Assembly (NCBI GenBank): GCA_027306605.1
Contig: DAHUZK010000011.1
Span: forward strand, 1 to 64,000
Length of the DNA: 64,000 nucleotides
Direction: 5' to 3'
Source: Acidimicrobiaceae bacterium
Lineage (GTDB): Bacteria > Actinomycetota > Acidimicrobiia > Acidimicrobiales > RAAP-2
Shown: positions 1 through 8,953 of the stretch, piece after piece
Layout of the letters: each line of letters begins with the position of its first letter
Numbering within the stretch: the stretch's first letter is position 1
Made by a program: the position numbers and the translations under genes
The notes under the pieces: model-generated
What the model was told of the DNA's origin: nothing
The model's input: only the letters and a program-made list of their open reading frames with translations
Databases searched by the model: none

Positions 1-163
1 CCGCAGACCCGAAACCATCGATCACCTCGAGGCGAGAACCAGCGGCCGGTCCACGAGGGGGGAGCGGTGCAGTGGGTGGCCTGGAGCTGGCTCGAATAGA
101 CCATCCGCCAGCAGCGCCCGGGCTCGGACATGAAACCAGGACACGGGTCACCGGGCAGCGGTG

Positions 164-628
164 TCACGGAAGAAAGTGATCGAGCAGATCAGTGATCACT
201 CTCACGATCGTCGCGTCTGGACTGTCGGGCAGTGGAAACGGGTCCGAAGTCGGTCCGATCATCGGTTTGGATGGTGCTGACCCGCGGAAGCATTCGACAC
301 TTCTGGGCTGACGCTCCTCGTCAACGGTGAGCGCTATGCAAATGGGGTCAGCCGACACCCGCGTGCGTTCATCGACCCAGAGCATTGGGCGCCGCACGTC
401 CTGGATCTCAATACTTGAAGGGAACCCGTGTTCTCGGATTACGTCTGCGGTGCGGGTGAAAAGGGGGCCGTACCGCGGCCTTGTGAACGGCGGTACGTCA
501 AACTGCTCCCCGCTCCCTTCACCGTCAACCGGGACCTGAACCGTCTTTCGAGCCATGACGGCATGGAGCCGCCTAAAGGCTTCGTTGAGATCGTCGTCGG
601 CTCCGGTCACCTCTGTATTGTGGCGCAA
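164..628 (-). CDS. hypothetical protein
   Basis: 154-aa ORF with no recognised family; lies left of the tRNA fragment. Confidence 0.4.
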   Translation of the reverse strand: MRHNTEVTGADDDLNEAFRRLHAVMARKTVQVPVDGEGSGEQFDVPPFTRPRYGPLFTRTADVIREHGFPSSIEIQDVRRPMLWVDERTRVSADPICIALTVDEERQPRSVECFRGSAPSKPMIGPTSDPFPLPDSPDATIVRVITDLLDHFLP

Positions 629-706
629 TTCAACCTACTAGTTATGCGTATTCGCAGGCCACGGTCCCTGGACTTTTGCGCGTAAGCGCACCGCATATTC
701 CGGCAT

Positions 707-750
707 GGCTTACAACCAGCAGGTCGGCGGTTCGAGTCCGTCAGCGCCCA
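707..750 (+). other. 3' half of a tRNA-Val(TAC)-like gene (candidate att scar)
   Basis: GG-CTTACAA-CCAGC anticodon loop/3' stem, AGGTC variable loop, GGCGG-TTCGAGT-CCGTC T arm, AGCGCCC-A acceptor 3' strand; no matching 5' half upstream. Confidence 0.7.
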
Positions 751-904
751 CTCCGAAAATTCGACAAACCAATTTGAGAAGTTTCGGCACTTGGCCATCT
801 CTTGAGCCGATGCGGCGCTCGACTGATCCGGACCTGGTGGCGAGCGGCGCGGTGTGACGCTGCCACATCGGCGGAGCGTTCACCTCATGGCGGTGTGCGT
901 CTAC

Positions 905-1348
905 TCAGCCGGGTTCTCTGGCTTGGTAGGCGGGCCATGGGCTGACGGTGGTGTTGCCGAACTCTTCCGGGGCCACATCCGCGACTGCTTTTGCGAACTG
1001 CCAGCGATGGCCGAAGGGGTCCTCGAGGGTGCAGTCGCGCTCGCCGTACTCGCGGTCGACGGGCGCTTCGAGCACGTCAGCCCCATGGTCACAGGCGCGG
1101 GCGAATACGGCATCGACATCTTCCACTCGGATCCGGACGAGATGGGTGTGACCGCCAGATTGTGGCGGGCGCCGTTCGCCACCGACATCTGCGACGATCA
1201 CAGCGCCGTCGTCGCCAACGGCCATCTGGGCGCGATGGCTCTCGCCGATGCGGGTGCGCTCGACGAAACCGAAGGCGGCGGTCAGGAACGCCACCGCGGC
1301 GCGCACGTCGGGGTAGACGAGGACCGGTACGACCGTGGCCGGCGGCAC
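905..1348 (-). CDS. VOC family (glyoxalase/bleomycin-resistance-like) protein
   Basis: VPVLVYPDVRAAVAFLTAAFGF ... DPFGHRWQFAK motifs typical of VOC proteins. Confidence 0.85.
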   Translation of the reverse strand: MPPATVVPVLVYPDVRAAVAFLTAAFGFVERTRIGESHRAQMAVGDDGAVIVADVGGERRPPQSGGHTHLVRIRVEDVDAVFARACDHGADVLEAPVDREYGERDCTLEDPFGHRWQFAKAVADVAPEEFGNTTVSPWPAYQAREPG

Positions 1349-1360
1349 CGAGCGGTTGAT

Positions 1361-1786
1361 CTAAATGGATGGACCCCCTTCTCTCGGCGGCCAGTGCCCG
1401 AGCGGCCGTCCGATCTCCCAGTGATGGCCGAAGGGGTCGGCCACCCGGCCCAGTAGCCAACCGTGCGCTACCTCGACCGGGCGGACCTGGCGCGCCCCCT
1501 GAGCCACCGCTTGTTCGAGGACCGCGCTGGGGTCGTCGACGACGAGAAGCAGTCGCTCGGTCGCTCCGCCCAGGGTCTCGGGGCTGAAGTTGTGGTGTTC
1601 TGGCGACTCGTCCTCGACCCAGAACACGGTCTCGCCGACTGCCAGCTGAGCCACCACTTCTCCGTCTCCCTCGAAGCAGAAGACCTCGACGGCACCGAAC
1701 GCCTCACGATAGAAGGCGATCGCTTCACGTCCGCGTCGCACCGACAACTGCACCTGGACCCCGACGCCTGCCGCCTCTGCCGTCAC
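1361..1786 (-). CDS. VOC family protein
   Basis: REAIAFYREAFGAVEVF ... DPFGHHWEIG motifs. Confidence 0.85.
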   Translation of the reverse strand: MTAEAAGVGVQVQLSVRRGREAIAFYREAFGAVEVFCFEGDGEVVAQLAVGETVFWVEDESPEHHNFSPETLGGATERLLLVVDDPSAVLEQAVAQGARQVRPVEVAHGWLLGRVADPFGHHWEIGRPLGHWPPREGGPSI

Positions 1787-1848
1787 CGTCAGCCTTCCCG
1801 CCGTCGATTCACCGCCAGGTCAGATCCAGGCACGGCCTCTCCTGAGTT

Positions 1849-1867
1849 TAGCTATGGAGATAGCCTA
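1849..1867. promoter_or_regulatory. candidate TetR operator in divergent intergenic region
   Basis: GCTAT-GGAG-ATAGC inverted repeat with imperfect TA/TA extension, 7 bp upstream of the TetR start. Confidence 0.4.
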
Positions 1868-1873
1868 GCCAAT

Positions 1874-2524
1874 ATGACCGGAGGCGCAAGAGCTGAGCGG
1901 CCTCGTCCCTACCGCTCTATCAAACGCCAGGAGCAGGCCCGTCGGACTCGCCGCCAGATCCTCGATGCAGCCAGCGAAGCGTTCCGTGCCTCCGGCTACG
2001 CCGGCACGACCATGAACGCCGTCGCCACCGCAGCGGGAGTGTCGGTCCCGACCGTCGAGCTCGTCTTCTCGACCAAGGCGTCCCTTCTCAAAGAAGCGAT
2101 CGACGTCGCTATCGCCGGGGACGACGAGCCCGTCCCGATCCTCGAACGCCCCTGGGTCACCGAGATCCAGGCGACGACGACCCCTGAGCAGTTCTTGGCA
2201 GGCGTCGCCCAGGTGCTGGTCGCCTCGGCCCAGCGGGCCGACGCCCTCGTGCTCGCCGCTTTCGAGGCGGCACGGAGCGACCGGCGGCTCGCACCACTCG
2301 CCGCTCAGCTCAAGGCGCAAAGGACCACGATCGCCTCCTGGATCGTCGATGGCGTCGCCACGCGTTGCCCGCTCCGGACTGACCGCGCCGAGGCGATCGA
2401 CACTGTCTGGCTCCTCATGGACCCTGCGCTCTTCGACCGGCTCACCACCGACCGTGGCTGGACCCCCCAACGCTATGGCGCCTGGTTTGCCGACTGCGCA
2501 CTCCGACTCCTCACCGGTCCGTGA
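1874..2524 (+). CDS. TetR/AcrR family transcriptional regulator
   Basis: TRRQILDAASEAFRASGYAGTTMNAVATAAGVSVPTVELVFSTKASLL helix-turn-helix; start set at ATG 1874 inside a longer ORF. Confidence 0.88.
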   Translation: MTGGARAERPRPYRSIKRQEQARRTRRQILDAASEAFRASGYAGTTMNAVATAAGVSVPTVELVFSTKASLLKEAIDVAIAGDDEPVPILERPWVTEIQATTTPEQFLAGVAQVLVASAQRADALVLAAFEAARSDRRLAPLAAQLKAQRTTIASWIVDGVATRCPLRTDRAEAIDTVWLLMDPALFDRLTTDRGWTPQRYGAWFADCALRLLTGP

Positions 2525-2779
2525 CACCGGGTCGCTCCCACTTCACTACCGCTCCCCATCAGCCGAGCGAAGAACGGTGTTGGTAGCTGGCAGACCCAGG
2601 GGTTCGCCGTCGAGAACGGCCGTGAGCTGGTCGTTTCCGGATCCGGGGGTCTTCGTATGCTGCCACCCCAAGACCACAAATTTGCCTGTACGAACCACGC
2701 TCTGAGATCGCGTGTTCGGGCCGCCTACGGGGTCGCGGCTGGTGGTCGAGCCGGGTCGTTCGAGCAAGGACCGCCTAGG

Positions 2780-2810
2780 TGGTACCAAGCGTGGTATCGC
2801 AATGGTACTA
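2780..2810. promoter_or_regulatory. candidate operator of antitoxin-toxin module
   Basis: TGGTACCA, TGGTATCG and TGGTACTA at 2780, 2792 and 2803, spaced 12 and 11 bp, just upstream of the antitoxin start. Confidence 0.45.
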
Positions 2811-2824
2811 TTCCGAGCTTGGCG

Positions 2825-3094
2825 ATGAACCTTCGACTGAGTCCCGAAGCCGAGGAAGCCGTTCGACGCGAGGCGGAACGGACCGGGCGCTCGCAGCAAG
2901 AAGTGATCCGTGAGGCCGTTGGCCGCCATCTCGGCCTTGTGACGGGTGAGAGTGCCCGCAGCGAACTTGGCGTGCTGGTCTCCACGGGGAATGTCCGCCC
3001 ACCGCGGACGCCGTCTCGCAAGGTCGTCAGGCGTCTGAGGCTTCCGCCGGGGGTGACCAGCGCCGATCTTCTTGATCGGGGCGACCGGATCTGA
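2825..3094 (+). CDS. ribbon-helix-helix antitoxin (VapB-like)
   Basis: MNLRLSPEAEEAVRREAERTGRSQQEVIREAVGRHL RHH fold; next to PIN protein. Confidence 0.8.
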   Translation: MNLRLSPEAEEAVRREAERTGRSQQEVIREAVGRHLGLVTGESARSELGVLVSTGNVRPPRTPSRKVVRRLRLPPGVTSADLLDRGDRI

Positions 3095-3095
3095 C

Positions 3096-3515
3096 GTGCG
3101 GGTCTATTTCGATAGCAGCGCTTTGATCAAGAGGTCGGTGCAGGAAGCCGAGTCCGACGCGGTGGAGGCAGCATTCGACCGCTACGTCGCTCAGGATGCC
3201 GTGATCATCTCGTCGTCACTGGCTTGGGTCGAGGTCAGCCGGGCACTGCGGACGCGGCTCGAGAGCGGTTCGTACGGCGAGGGCGAGATTCACGACGCCG
3301 TTGAAGGAGCGCTGGCCGGAGTGGCCGAGCGGCTCATCACCGGGGAGGTCATCGGTCTCGCCCGGCGTGTCGCTCCTCCGCTCTTGCGCACGCTCGACGC
3401 GATCCATCTCGCCACCGCGATCGTGCTCGACGTCGATGAGGTCGTCGTATACGACGATCGCCTGATCGACGCATGTCGCTCCAACGGCCTCACCACTGCT
3501 GTGCCCGGCCTCTAA
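3096..3515 (+). CDS. PIN domain toxin (VapC-like)
   Basis: VYFDSSALIKR ... ARRVAPPLLRTLDAIHLATAI ... VVVYDDRLIDAC PIN acidic motifs. Confidence 0.88.
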   Translation: MRVYFDSSALIKRSVQEAESDAVEAAFDRYVAQDAVIISSSLAWVEVSRALRTRLESGSYGEGEIHDAVEGALAGVAERLITGEVIGLARRVAPPLLRTLDAIHLATAIVLDVDEVVVYDDRLIDACRSNGLTTAVPGL

Positions 3516-3683
3516 GGCCCGTGACTGGCCCGCCCGCCATTGACCACTGAGACCGCGGACGACAAAGGTCACCCGTGGTCGAGATCGATCACTGGGCCGG
3601 CGATTACCGCGGAGCGGTTCGTATTGTTGGAAGCAGAGACCACTGAGAAGGAGACCAGATCTCGCTATTCGAACTGCTACTCG

Positions 3684-3992
3684 TCAGCAGCCGAGCGCGT
3701 AACTGATCGCCGTGCAGACCCGTCGCATTGTGTCGTCGCCCACCTGTCCGACAGGACCGGTAAGCAATGCCTGCTCGACGGTGTGGAGACCGTCACAATT
3801 GATGACCGACGGTCGGTCCAGCCCGACTTCCAAGTGGTCGATGTCGACTTCTGCAGTGAGGCCACGGATAGAAGTGGTGACCTCGGCCACCGTCACGAGG
3901 CTGCGCGCGTCGAGCACCTCGGATCGGGTCAACAGCAGGACCGGCCGCTTCTTCTGACCAGCTTCGGCCAACCACACCTCGCCGCGTCTCAA
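3684..3992 (-). CDS. PemK/MazF-like toxin
   Basis: MRRGEVWLAEAGQKKRPVLLLTRSEV typical MazF N-terminus; start overlaps antitoxin stop. Confidence 0.85.
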   Translation of the reverse strand: MRRGEVWLAEAGQKKRPVLLLTRSEVLDARSLVTVAEVTTSIRGLTAEVDIDHLEVGLDRPSVINCDGLHTVEQALLTGPVGQVGDDTMRRVCTAISYALGC

Positions 3993-4198
3993 GGCTCACC
4001 CCACGCCTCAGCCTCGGTCCAGAAGGTGTCGGCACGTTCCGGTTGTCTCAGGTAGGCGTCCCGGTCAGCTCGCGCCAGGGCGGCACGCACCGCATCGGTG
4101 ACTCCTTGACGAGCAGCCGCCGAAATGTTGACGCCGAGTCGCCGAGCCCGCTCGGCCAACTCCTCGTCCAGCGTGAAGGTCGTTCTCGATGAGGCCAT
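3989..4198 (-). CDS. CcdA/MazE-like antitoxin
   Basis: 69-aa RHH-like protein upstream of and overlapping MazF. Confidence 0.75.
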   Translation of the reverse strand: MASSRTTFTLDEELAERARRLGVNISAAARQGVTDAVRAALARADRDAYLRQPERADTFWTEAEAWGEP

Positions 4199-4204
4199 CC
4201 ATAT

Positions 4205-4239
4205 ATGCTAGCATCTGATGATGCAAATGATGCTAGCAT
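4205..4239. promoter_or_regulatory. candidate antitoxin operator
   Basis: Two identical 10-bp palindromes ATGCTAGCAT (4205-4214, 4230-4239), 25 bp centre to centre, immediately upstream of the antitoxin start. Confidence 0.6.
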
Positions 4240-4436
4240 CAGTGAACTGACCAGCCGTCAGGTGCGTGCTTGGTGAAGGACTGAGGGCGTTCCCGCACCT
4301 CAGCGAAGTTCGAGTACGAGCGACGACGGCCCACGACGCTGCGGCATGGACCATCGGCCTGACCGTGGCGTTGGACGGGCAGCCACCGGCCGGGATTGAT
4401 GGTTTGCCCTATCTGCGGCAGTCTCCCGTCGAGCAG

Positions 4437-4484
4437 GCACGCACGACGACAAGCACGCACGACGACAGGCACGCACGACGACAA
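4437..4484 (+). repeat. 3 x 16-bp tandem repeat GCACGCACGACGACA(A/G)
   Basis: Units 4437-4452, 4453-4468 and 4469-4484, followed by GAGGAG and ATG 4495. Confidence 0.9.
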
Positions 4485-4494
4485 GAGGAGACCG

Positions 4495-6864
4495 ATGGCA
4501 GACCCACTCGTCACCTATCCGGCGGACGGACCGTTTCCCGGAACGGTGGGACGGACGCTCGAAACCTCATCGCCCGCCTGGCCTGCCCGGCCGACACCCC
4601 CGCCGGACTCGCCCAACGTCGTGGTCATCGTGCTCGACGACGTCGGCTACGGGCAGCTCTCCGCCTTCGGCGGGCTGTGCGAGACCCCGAACCTCGACAG
4701 ACTGGCGAACCGCGGTCTGCGCTTCTCCAACTTCCACACCACCGCCCTGTGCTCCCCGACGAGGGCTTGTCTGCTGACGGGGCGGAATCACCACACGGTG
4801 GGACTGTCGTCCATCACCGAGCTCTCGCTGGGCTATCCCGCCCACAACGCCACGATGGGCTTCGAACACGGCATGCTCCCCGAGATCCTGGTCGCCGCCG
4901 GGTACAACACGTTCTGTGTCGGAAAGTGGCACCTGACCCCACCCGAAGAGACCACGTCGGCCGGCCCCTTCACCCGCTGGCCGCTCGGACGCGGGTTCGA
5001 GCGCTACTACGGATTCCTCGGTGGAGACACCGATCAGTTCCATCCCGAGCTCGTCTTCGACAATCACTCCGTGCGTCCCCCCGCGACACCGGCCGAGGGT
5101 TATCACCTCAATGCCGATCTTGCCGACCATGCCATCGACTTCGTCAAGGATGCGCACGCCGTCGCACCCGACAAGCCGTTCTTCCTCTGGTTCGCCACCG
5201 GCGCCGGCCATGCCCCTCACCAGGTGGAGCCCGAGTGGGTCGAGCCCTACCGAGGTCGTTTCGACATGGGCTGGGACGAGTACCGCCACCGGGTCTTCGA
5301 GCGCCAGATGGAGCTCGGACTGATGCCCGCGGGTACCGAGCTCTCGGAGCGAGATCCCGACGTGCCCGCGTGGGAGTCGCTCGGCGAAGACGCCCGCGCG
5401 CTCTACGCCCACCAGATGGAGGTCTACGCCGGCTTCTTGACCCAGACCGATCACCACATCGGGCGCGTGCTCGATTTCATCGAGAGCTTGGGCGAACTCG
5501 ACAACACGATCGTGGTCTGTGTTTCGGACAACGGAGCCAGTGCAGAGGGTGGCGAACACGGCGTGCGGAACGAAGGGCTCTTCTTCAACCTCGTGCCCGG
5601 AAAGCTGGAGGACAATCTCGAGGCCCTGGACGCCTGGGGCAGCGAGGACGTCTTCGGTCACTACTCGTGGGGATGGACGTGGGCCGGGGACACGCCGTTC
5701 CGCCGCTGGAAGCGTGAGACCTATCGCGGGGGCGTGACCGATCCGTGCATCGTGACCTGGTCCCGGGGTATCCCCGATCCCGGTCGCGTCCGGGCCCAGT
5801 ACCTCCATGCCATCGACCTCATGCCCACTCTCCTCGAGATCCTGGGTATCGAGCCGCCTGCCACCCTCAGGGGTGTTCCCCAGTCACCGATCCAGGGCGT
5901 CAGCTTTGCCGCGGCGATCGGCGACGGCAACGCACCGGATCGCCACCGAACGCAGTACTTCGAGATGTTCTCGCACCGCTCGATCTATCACGAGGGCTGG
6001 AAGGCGGTGTGCCCGTATCCCGGTCCCAGCATGTCCGAGGGCCTGGAGAGGGGCCATCCCTTCGGCACCCCCCTCAGCGAAGCGATCCTCGACGAGCTCG
6101 ATGCCAACGACTGGGAGCTCTACGACCTCACCACCGATCCTGCCGAATGCAACAACATCGCGGCGAGCCACCGCGACAAGCTCGAGGAGCTGAAAGCTCT
6201 CTGGTGGACCGAGGCTCGGCGCCACGGAGTTCTTCCCCTGGCCGCCACGGAGCTCGGTCGCCTCATCGCTCCTCGCCCCAGCGTGGGATCCCCTCGCCAG
6301 GTCTTCGAGTTCTACCCCGGCGGCTCGCCGGTTTCCTTCGCCGCCGCACCCCGTGTCAACAACCGTGCTCACTCCATCACGGCGTTCGCCGACATTCCCC
6401 AGGGAGGTGCCGAGGGAGTCATCTTGACTCAGGGAAACCGCCACGGCGGCTACGCCCTCTATATCTCCGGTGACCGTCTGTGCTTCGTCCACAACTATCT
6501 CAGCCTCGCCCGTTTCACGGTGAGAGCGGACGAGCCGGTGCCCCGCGGAGCGGTTGCGCTCCGGATGGAATTCGCGCCGACGGCACCAGCGAGCTTCGCG
6601 GGCGGTCGCGGGTGTCCGGCCGAAGTCCGTCTGTTCCACGACGAGCGAGTGGTCGGCTTCGGCGAGGTTCCCTACAGCGTCCCGGTCGTGTTCTCGACGA
6701 CCGGAGCAAGCTGTGGCTCTGCCTTCTTCGACACCGTCGACCCGGCCGCGTACCAGGCTCCGTTCACCTTCACCGGAGCTCTCGAAAAGGTCGTTCTCGA
6801 CATCAGCGGCACACTCACCGTGAATCCGACCGCGGAGTACACGCGTTTGATGGCCCAGCAATAG
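4495..6864 (+). CDS. arylsulfatase (AtsA-like, with C-terminal extension)
   Basis: PNVVVIVLDDVGYGQLSAFGG ... LCSPTRACLLTGRN (C-S-P-T-R FGly motif) ... GKWHL. Confidence 0.92.
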   Translation: MADPLVTYPADGPFPGTVGRTLETSSPAWPARPTPPPDSPNVVVIVLDDVGYGQLSAFGGLCETPNLDRLANRGLRFSNFHTTALCSPTRACLLTGRNHHTVGLSSITELSLGYPAHNATMGFEHGMLPEILVAAGYNTFCVGKWHLTPPEETTSAGPFTRWPLGRGFERYYGFLGGDTDQFHPELVFDNHSVRPPATPAEGYHLNADLADHAIDFVKDAHAVAPDKPFFLWFATGAGHAPHQVEPEWVEPYRGRFDMGWDEYRHRVFERQMELGLMPAGTELSERDPDVPAWESLGEDARALYAHQMEVYAGFLTQTDHHIGRVLDFIESLGELDNTIVVCVSDNGASAEGGEHGVRNEGLFFNLVPGKLEDNLEALDAWGSEDVFGHYSWGWTWAGDTPFRRWKRETYRGGVTDPCIVTWSRGIPDPGRVRAQYLHAIDLMPTLLEILGIEPPATLRGVPQSPIQGVSFAAAIGDGNAPDRHRTQYFEMFSHRSIYHEGWKAVCPYPGPSMSEGLERGHPFGTPLSEAILDELDANDWELYDLTTDPAECNNIAASHRDKLEELKALWWTEARRHGVLPLAATELGRLIAPRPSVGSPRQVFEFYPGGSPVSFAAAPRVNNRAHSITAFADIPQGGAEGVILTQGNRHGGYALYISGDRLCFVHNYLSLARFTVRADEPVPRGAVALRMEFAPTAPASFAGGRGCPAEVRLFHDERVVGFGEVPYSVPVVFSTTGASCGSAFFDTVDPAAYQAPFTFTGALEKVVLDISGTLTVNPTAEYTRLMAQQ

Positions 6865-6882
6865 CGGGCCGCAGCCCCTAGC

Positions 6883-7356
6883 GTGGGGCCGGTGCCGCGT
6901 CGGCCGCTCATCACGCACCATGGCCACTACGAGTTCGGGAGGCCTCCTGCGGATCTCTGGCGTGCCCTCGAGGAGGTGGACCAGTTCGAGAGCTGGTGGT
7001 CGTGGCTCGAGGACTTCAGGATCGATGGCGGGTCCGTTGCCCGGGGCGCCGTGCTTCACGGCGTGGTCGCTCCACCGTTGCCGTACCGCATGCGCATCCG
7101 GGTGGAATTGAGCGAATGCGAGCCCTGCCGCCGCATCGGTGCTCTGGTCCATGGCGATTTGGAGGGGGAGGCACAACTCGAGATCGCAGAAGCGGGAACG
7201 GGTTCCGAGGTCGAGGTGAGCTGGACGGTCGAGATGATGCAGCGTCCCATGCGAGTGGCGAGCCGGTTCGCCCACCCGCTCATGCAGTGGGGCCACGACG
7301 CTGTGGTGGCCGTCACGGTCGCGGGGTTCCGGCGACGTCTCGAGTCGATGGAGTGA
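6883..7356 (+). CDS. SRPBCC / polyketide cyclase-like protein
   Basis: GHYEFGRPPADLWRALEEVDQFESWWSWLEDF pattern. Confidence 0.7.
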   Translation: MGPVPRRPLITHHGHYEFGRPPADLWRALEEVDQFESWWSWLEDFRIDGGSVARGAVLHGVVAPPLPYRMRIRVELSECEPCRRIGALVHGDLEGEAQLEIAEAGTGSEVEVSWTVEMMQRPMRVASRFAHPLMQWGHDAVVAVTVAGFRRRLESME

Positions 7357-8169
7357 TCAGGTCAGCCGCGCGACCGCCCACGACGCCGCCAGGAACACCA
7401 TGCCCCACGACAGCGCGTGCAGCGCCTTCTCCAGGGGCAGGAGCAAGCTCTGCTTGTCGATGGAAAGGATCGTCCCGTCCGACAGGGACGCCCTCGCCTC
7501 GATCGCGGCCGTGCGCCTCCGGAGGAAGCGGGCGGGGGTGCTCAAGTGGCGTTGCGCCGCCGAGACGAAGAACGCGGCAGCTGCGGCGAGCACAGGGGCC
7601 GGAGCCACGTCGCCGGTCTGGGCAACGTACGCCACGAGCACGGGGAAGGAACCCCAGGCCAAGGCGAAGGTGACGTCGGTATGCAGGCGTCCTCCCAAGA
7701 GCTCCAGGTTGTAGCCGACGGCGAGAACCGGTCCGATCACCATGAACGGAAGCAGAGCCCACCCCACCCGCCACACTCCGACCGCGCCCAGAACGACGGC
7801 TCCTGTCAGGCTCAGCACGCTCAGCACGACCAGCACCGGCTTCGAGATCCGGGTGCCGAGCGGACGGCCGTGCAGCTCGTCGAGAGCATGGGCGCCGATG
7901 CCGACCGCCAGGAAGAAGGCCAGGAGCGTCGCCAGGAGGTACGGCACGCTGACCCGTGTGGCCAGGCATGCGCCGAACACGACGTAGGCGAGATGCCACG
8001 CCGTGTAGGGAGGATGGAGCAACGTCCACCAGTCGCGCCAGCCCCCCGGTCGTGCCGCGTAGAAGGACGGCCGTCCCACGCGTTCCGTGTCGGCCGGTGC
8101 CAGCGGCGTCTCGGTATCCCGAGGTCCCTCGGGATGGGGTGCGGGCGGCGGTGCCGGATCGTCAAGCAC
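7357..8169 (-). CDS. UbiA-like membrane protein (degenerate Asp-rich motif)
   Basis: Polytopic; HALDELHGRPLGTRISKPVL resembles the UbiA first-loop region; overlaps the methyltransferase gene. Confidence 0.6.
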   Translation of the reverse strand: MLDDPAPPPAPHPEGPRDTETPLAPADTERVGRPSFYAARPGGWRDWWTLLHPPYTAWHLAYVVFGACLATRVSVPYLLATLLAFFLAVGIGAHALDELHGRPLGTRISKPVLVVLSVLSLTGAVVLGAVGVWRVGWALLPFMVIGPVLAVGYNLELLGGRLHTDVTFALAWGSFPVLVAYVAQTGDVAPAPVLAAAAAFFVSAAQRHLSTPARFLRRRTAAIEARASLSDGTILSIDKQSLLLPLEKALHALSWGMVFLAASWAVARLT

Positions 8170-8896
8170 GCCGGCGGGTGCCCCACATCACCAGTCCGCC
8201 GCCGAGGCTCATGATGCGAAAGCCGACGTCGTCGAACCCGGCTCGGCGCCACGCGTCCTCCAGGAAGGGCAATGGATACTTCCTGTAGTGCTGGGAGATG
8301 TTGGGGCCGAGGAAGCGCCCGACGTCGAACCAGTCCTTTCCGCCGGTGACCAGGCCTCCGAGTGGGAGGACCATTCGGGTGTAGAGCCACCACATGAAAC
8401 GCCAGAACGGGTTGGGGGGGAGGAAGAAGTCCAGGCTGGCCATGACGCCACCCGGCTTGACCACGCGCGCGAGTTCACGCAGGGTGGTGGCGGGGTCGTC
8501 GACGTATCGCAGGAGGTAGGTGAACATCAGCGCGTCGAAGGCGCCGTCGGCGTACGGCAGCTGCTCGGCTTGTCCGACGACGAGCGCGATCCTCCGGCTC
8601 AAGCCGTGCCGGGCGACGTTCACCCGACCTTGTGTCAACATCGCCTCGGTCAGATCGACGCCGACGATGTCGCATGAGGTGCGCTCGGCCAGTTCGATGG
8701 CGACCCCGGCCGTCCCCGAGGCGACATCGAGAACCCGGACCCCGGCCATGGGCGCCACCCTGTCGATCAATGCCGTGCGCCAACGGCCGTTCTGACCCAT
8801 GGAGAGAATTTCGGCCAGCCGGTCGTAGCGCTGCGGCAGCGGTGTGAACAGGCCCTGGGCAAAGCGGTTCCGATCACCGCCCACATACCGCAGCAT
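8162..8896 (-). CDS. class I SAM methyltransferase, UbiE/MenG-like
   Basis: RVLDVASGTAGVAIELA ... GQAEQLPYADGAFDALMFTYLLRYVDDP ... ARVVKPGG. Confidence 0.85.
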   Translation of the reverse strand: MLRYVGGDRNRFAQGLFTPLPQRYDRLAEILSMGQNGRWRTALIDRVAPMAGVRVLDVASGTAGVAIELAERTSCDIVGVDLTEAMLTQGRVNVARHGLSRRIALVVGQAEQLPYADGAFDALMFTYLLRYVDDPATTLRELARVVKPGGVMASLDFFLPPNPFWRFMWWLYTRMVLPLGGLVTGGKDWFDVGRFLGPNISQHYRKYPLPFLEDAWRRAGFDDVGFRIMSLGGGLVMWGTRRRA

Positions 8897-8953
8897 GGAT
8901 ACCTCCTCGGGTGGGAGGATCTCACTGTAGATCCCGCAACGAGAGGGAGCACC

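Noticed and set aside
607-798. 63-aa minus-strand ORF containing EWALTDSNRRPAGCKP
   Set aside because: This peptide string is the known artefact of translating antisense to a tRNA; treated as the tRNA fragment instead.
4437-4484. CRISPR array hypothesis for the 16-bp repeats
   Set aside because: Head-to-tail repeats with no spacers and no cas genes.
5884-7296. 470-aa antisense ORF over the arylsulfatase/SRPBCC genes
   Set aside because: Shadow ORF without domain signatures.
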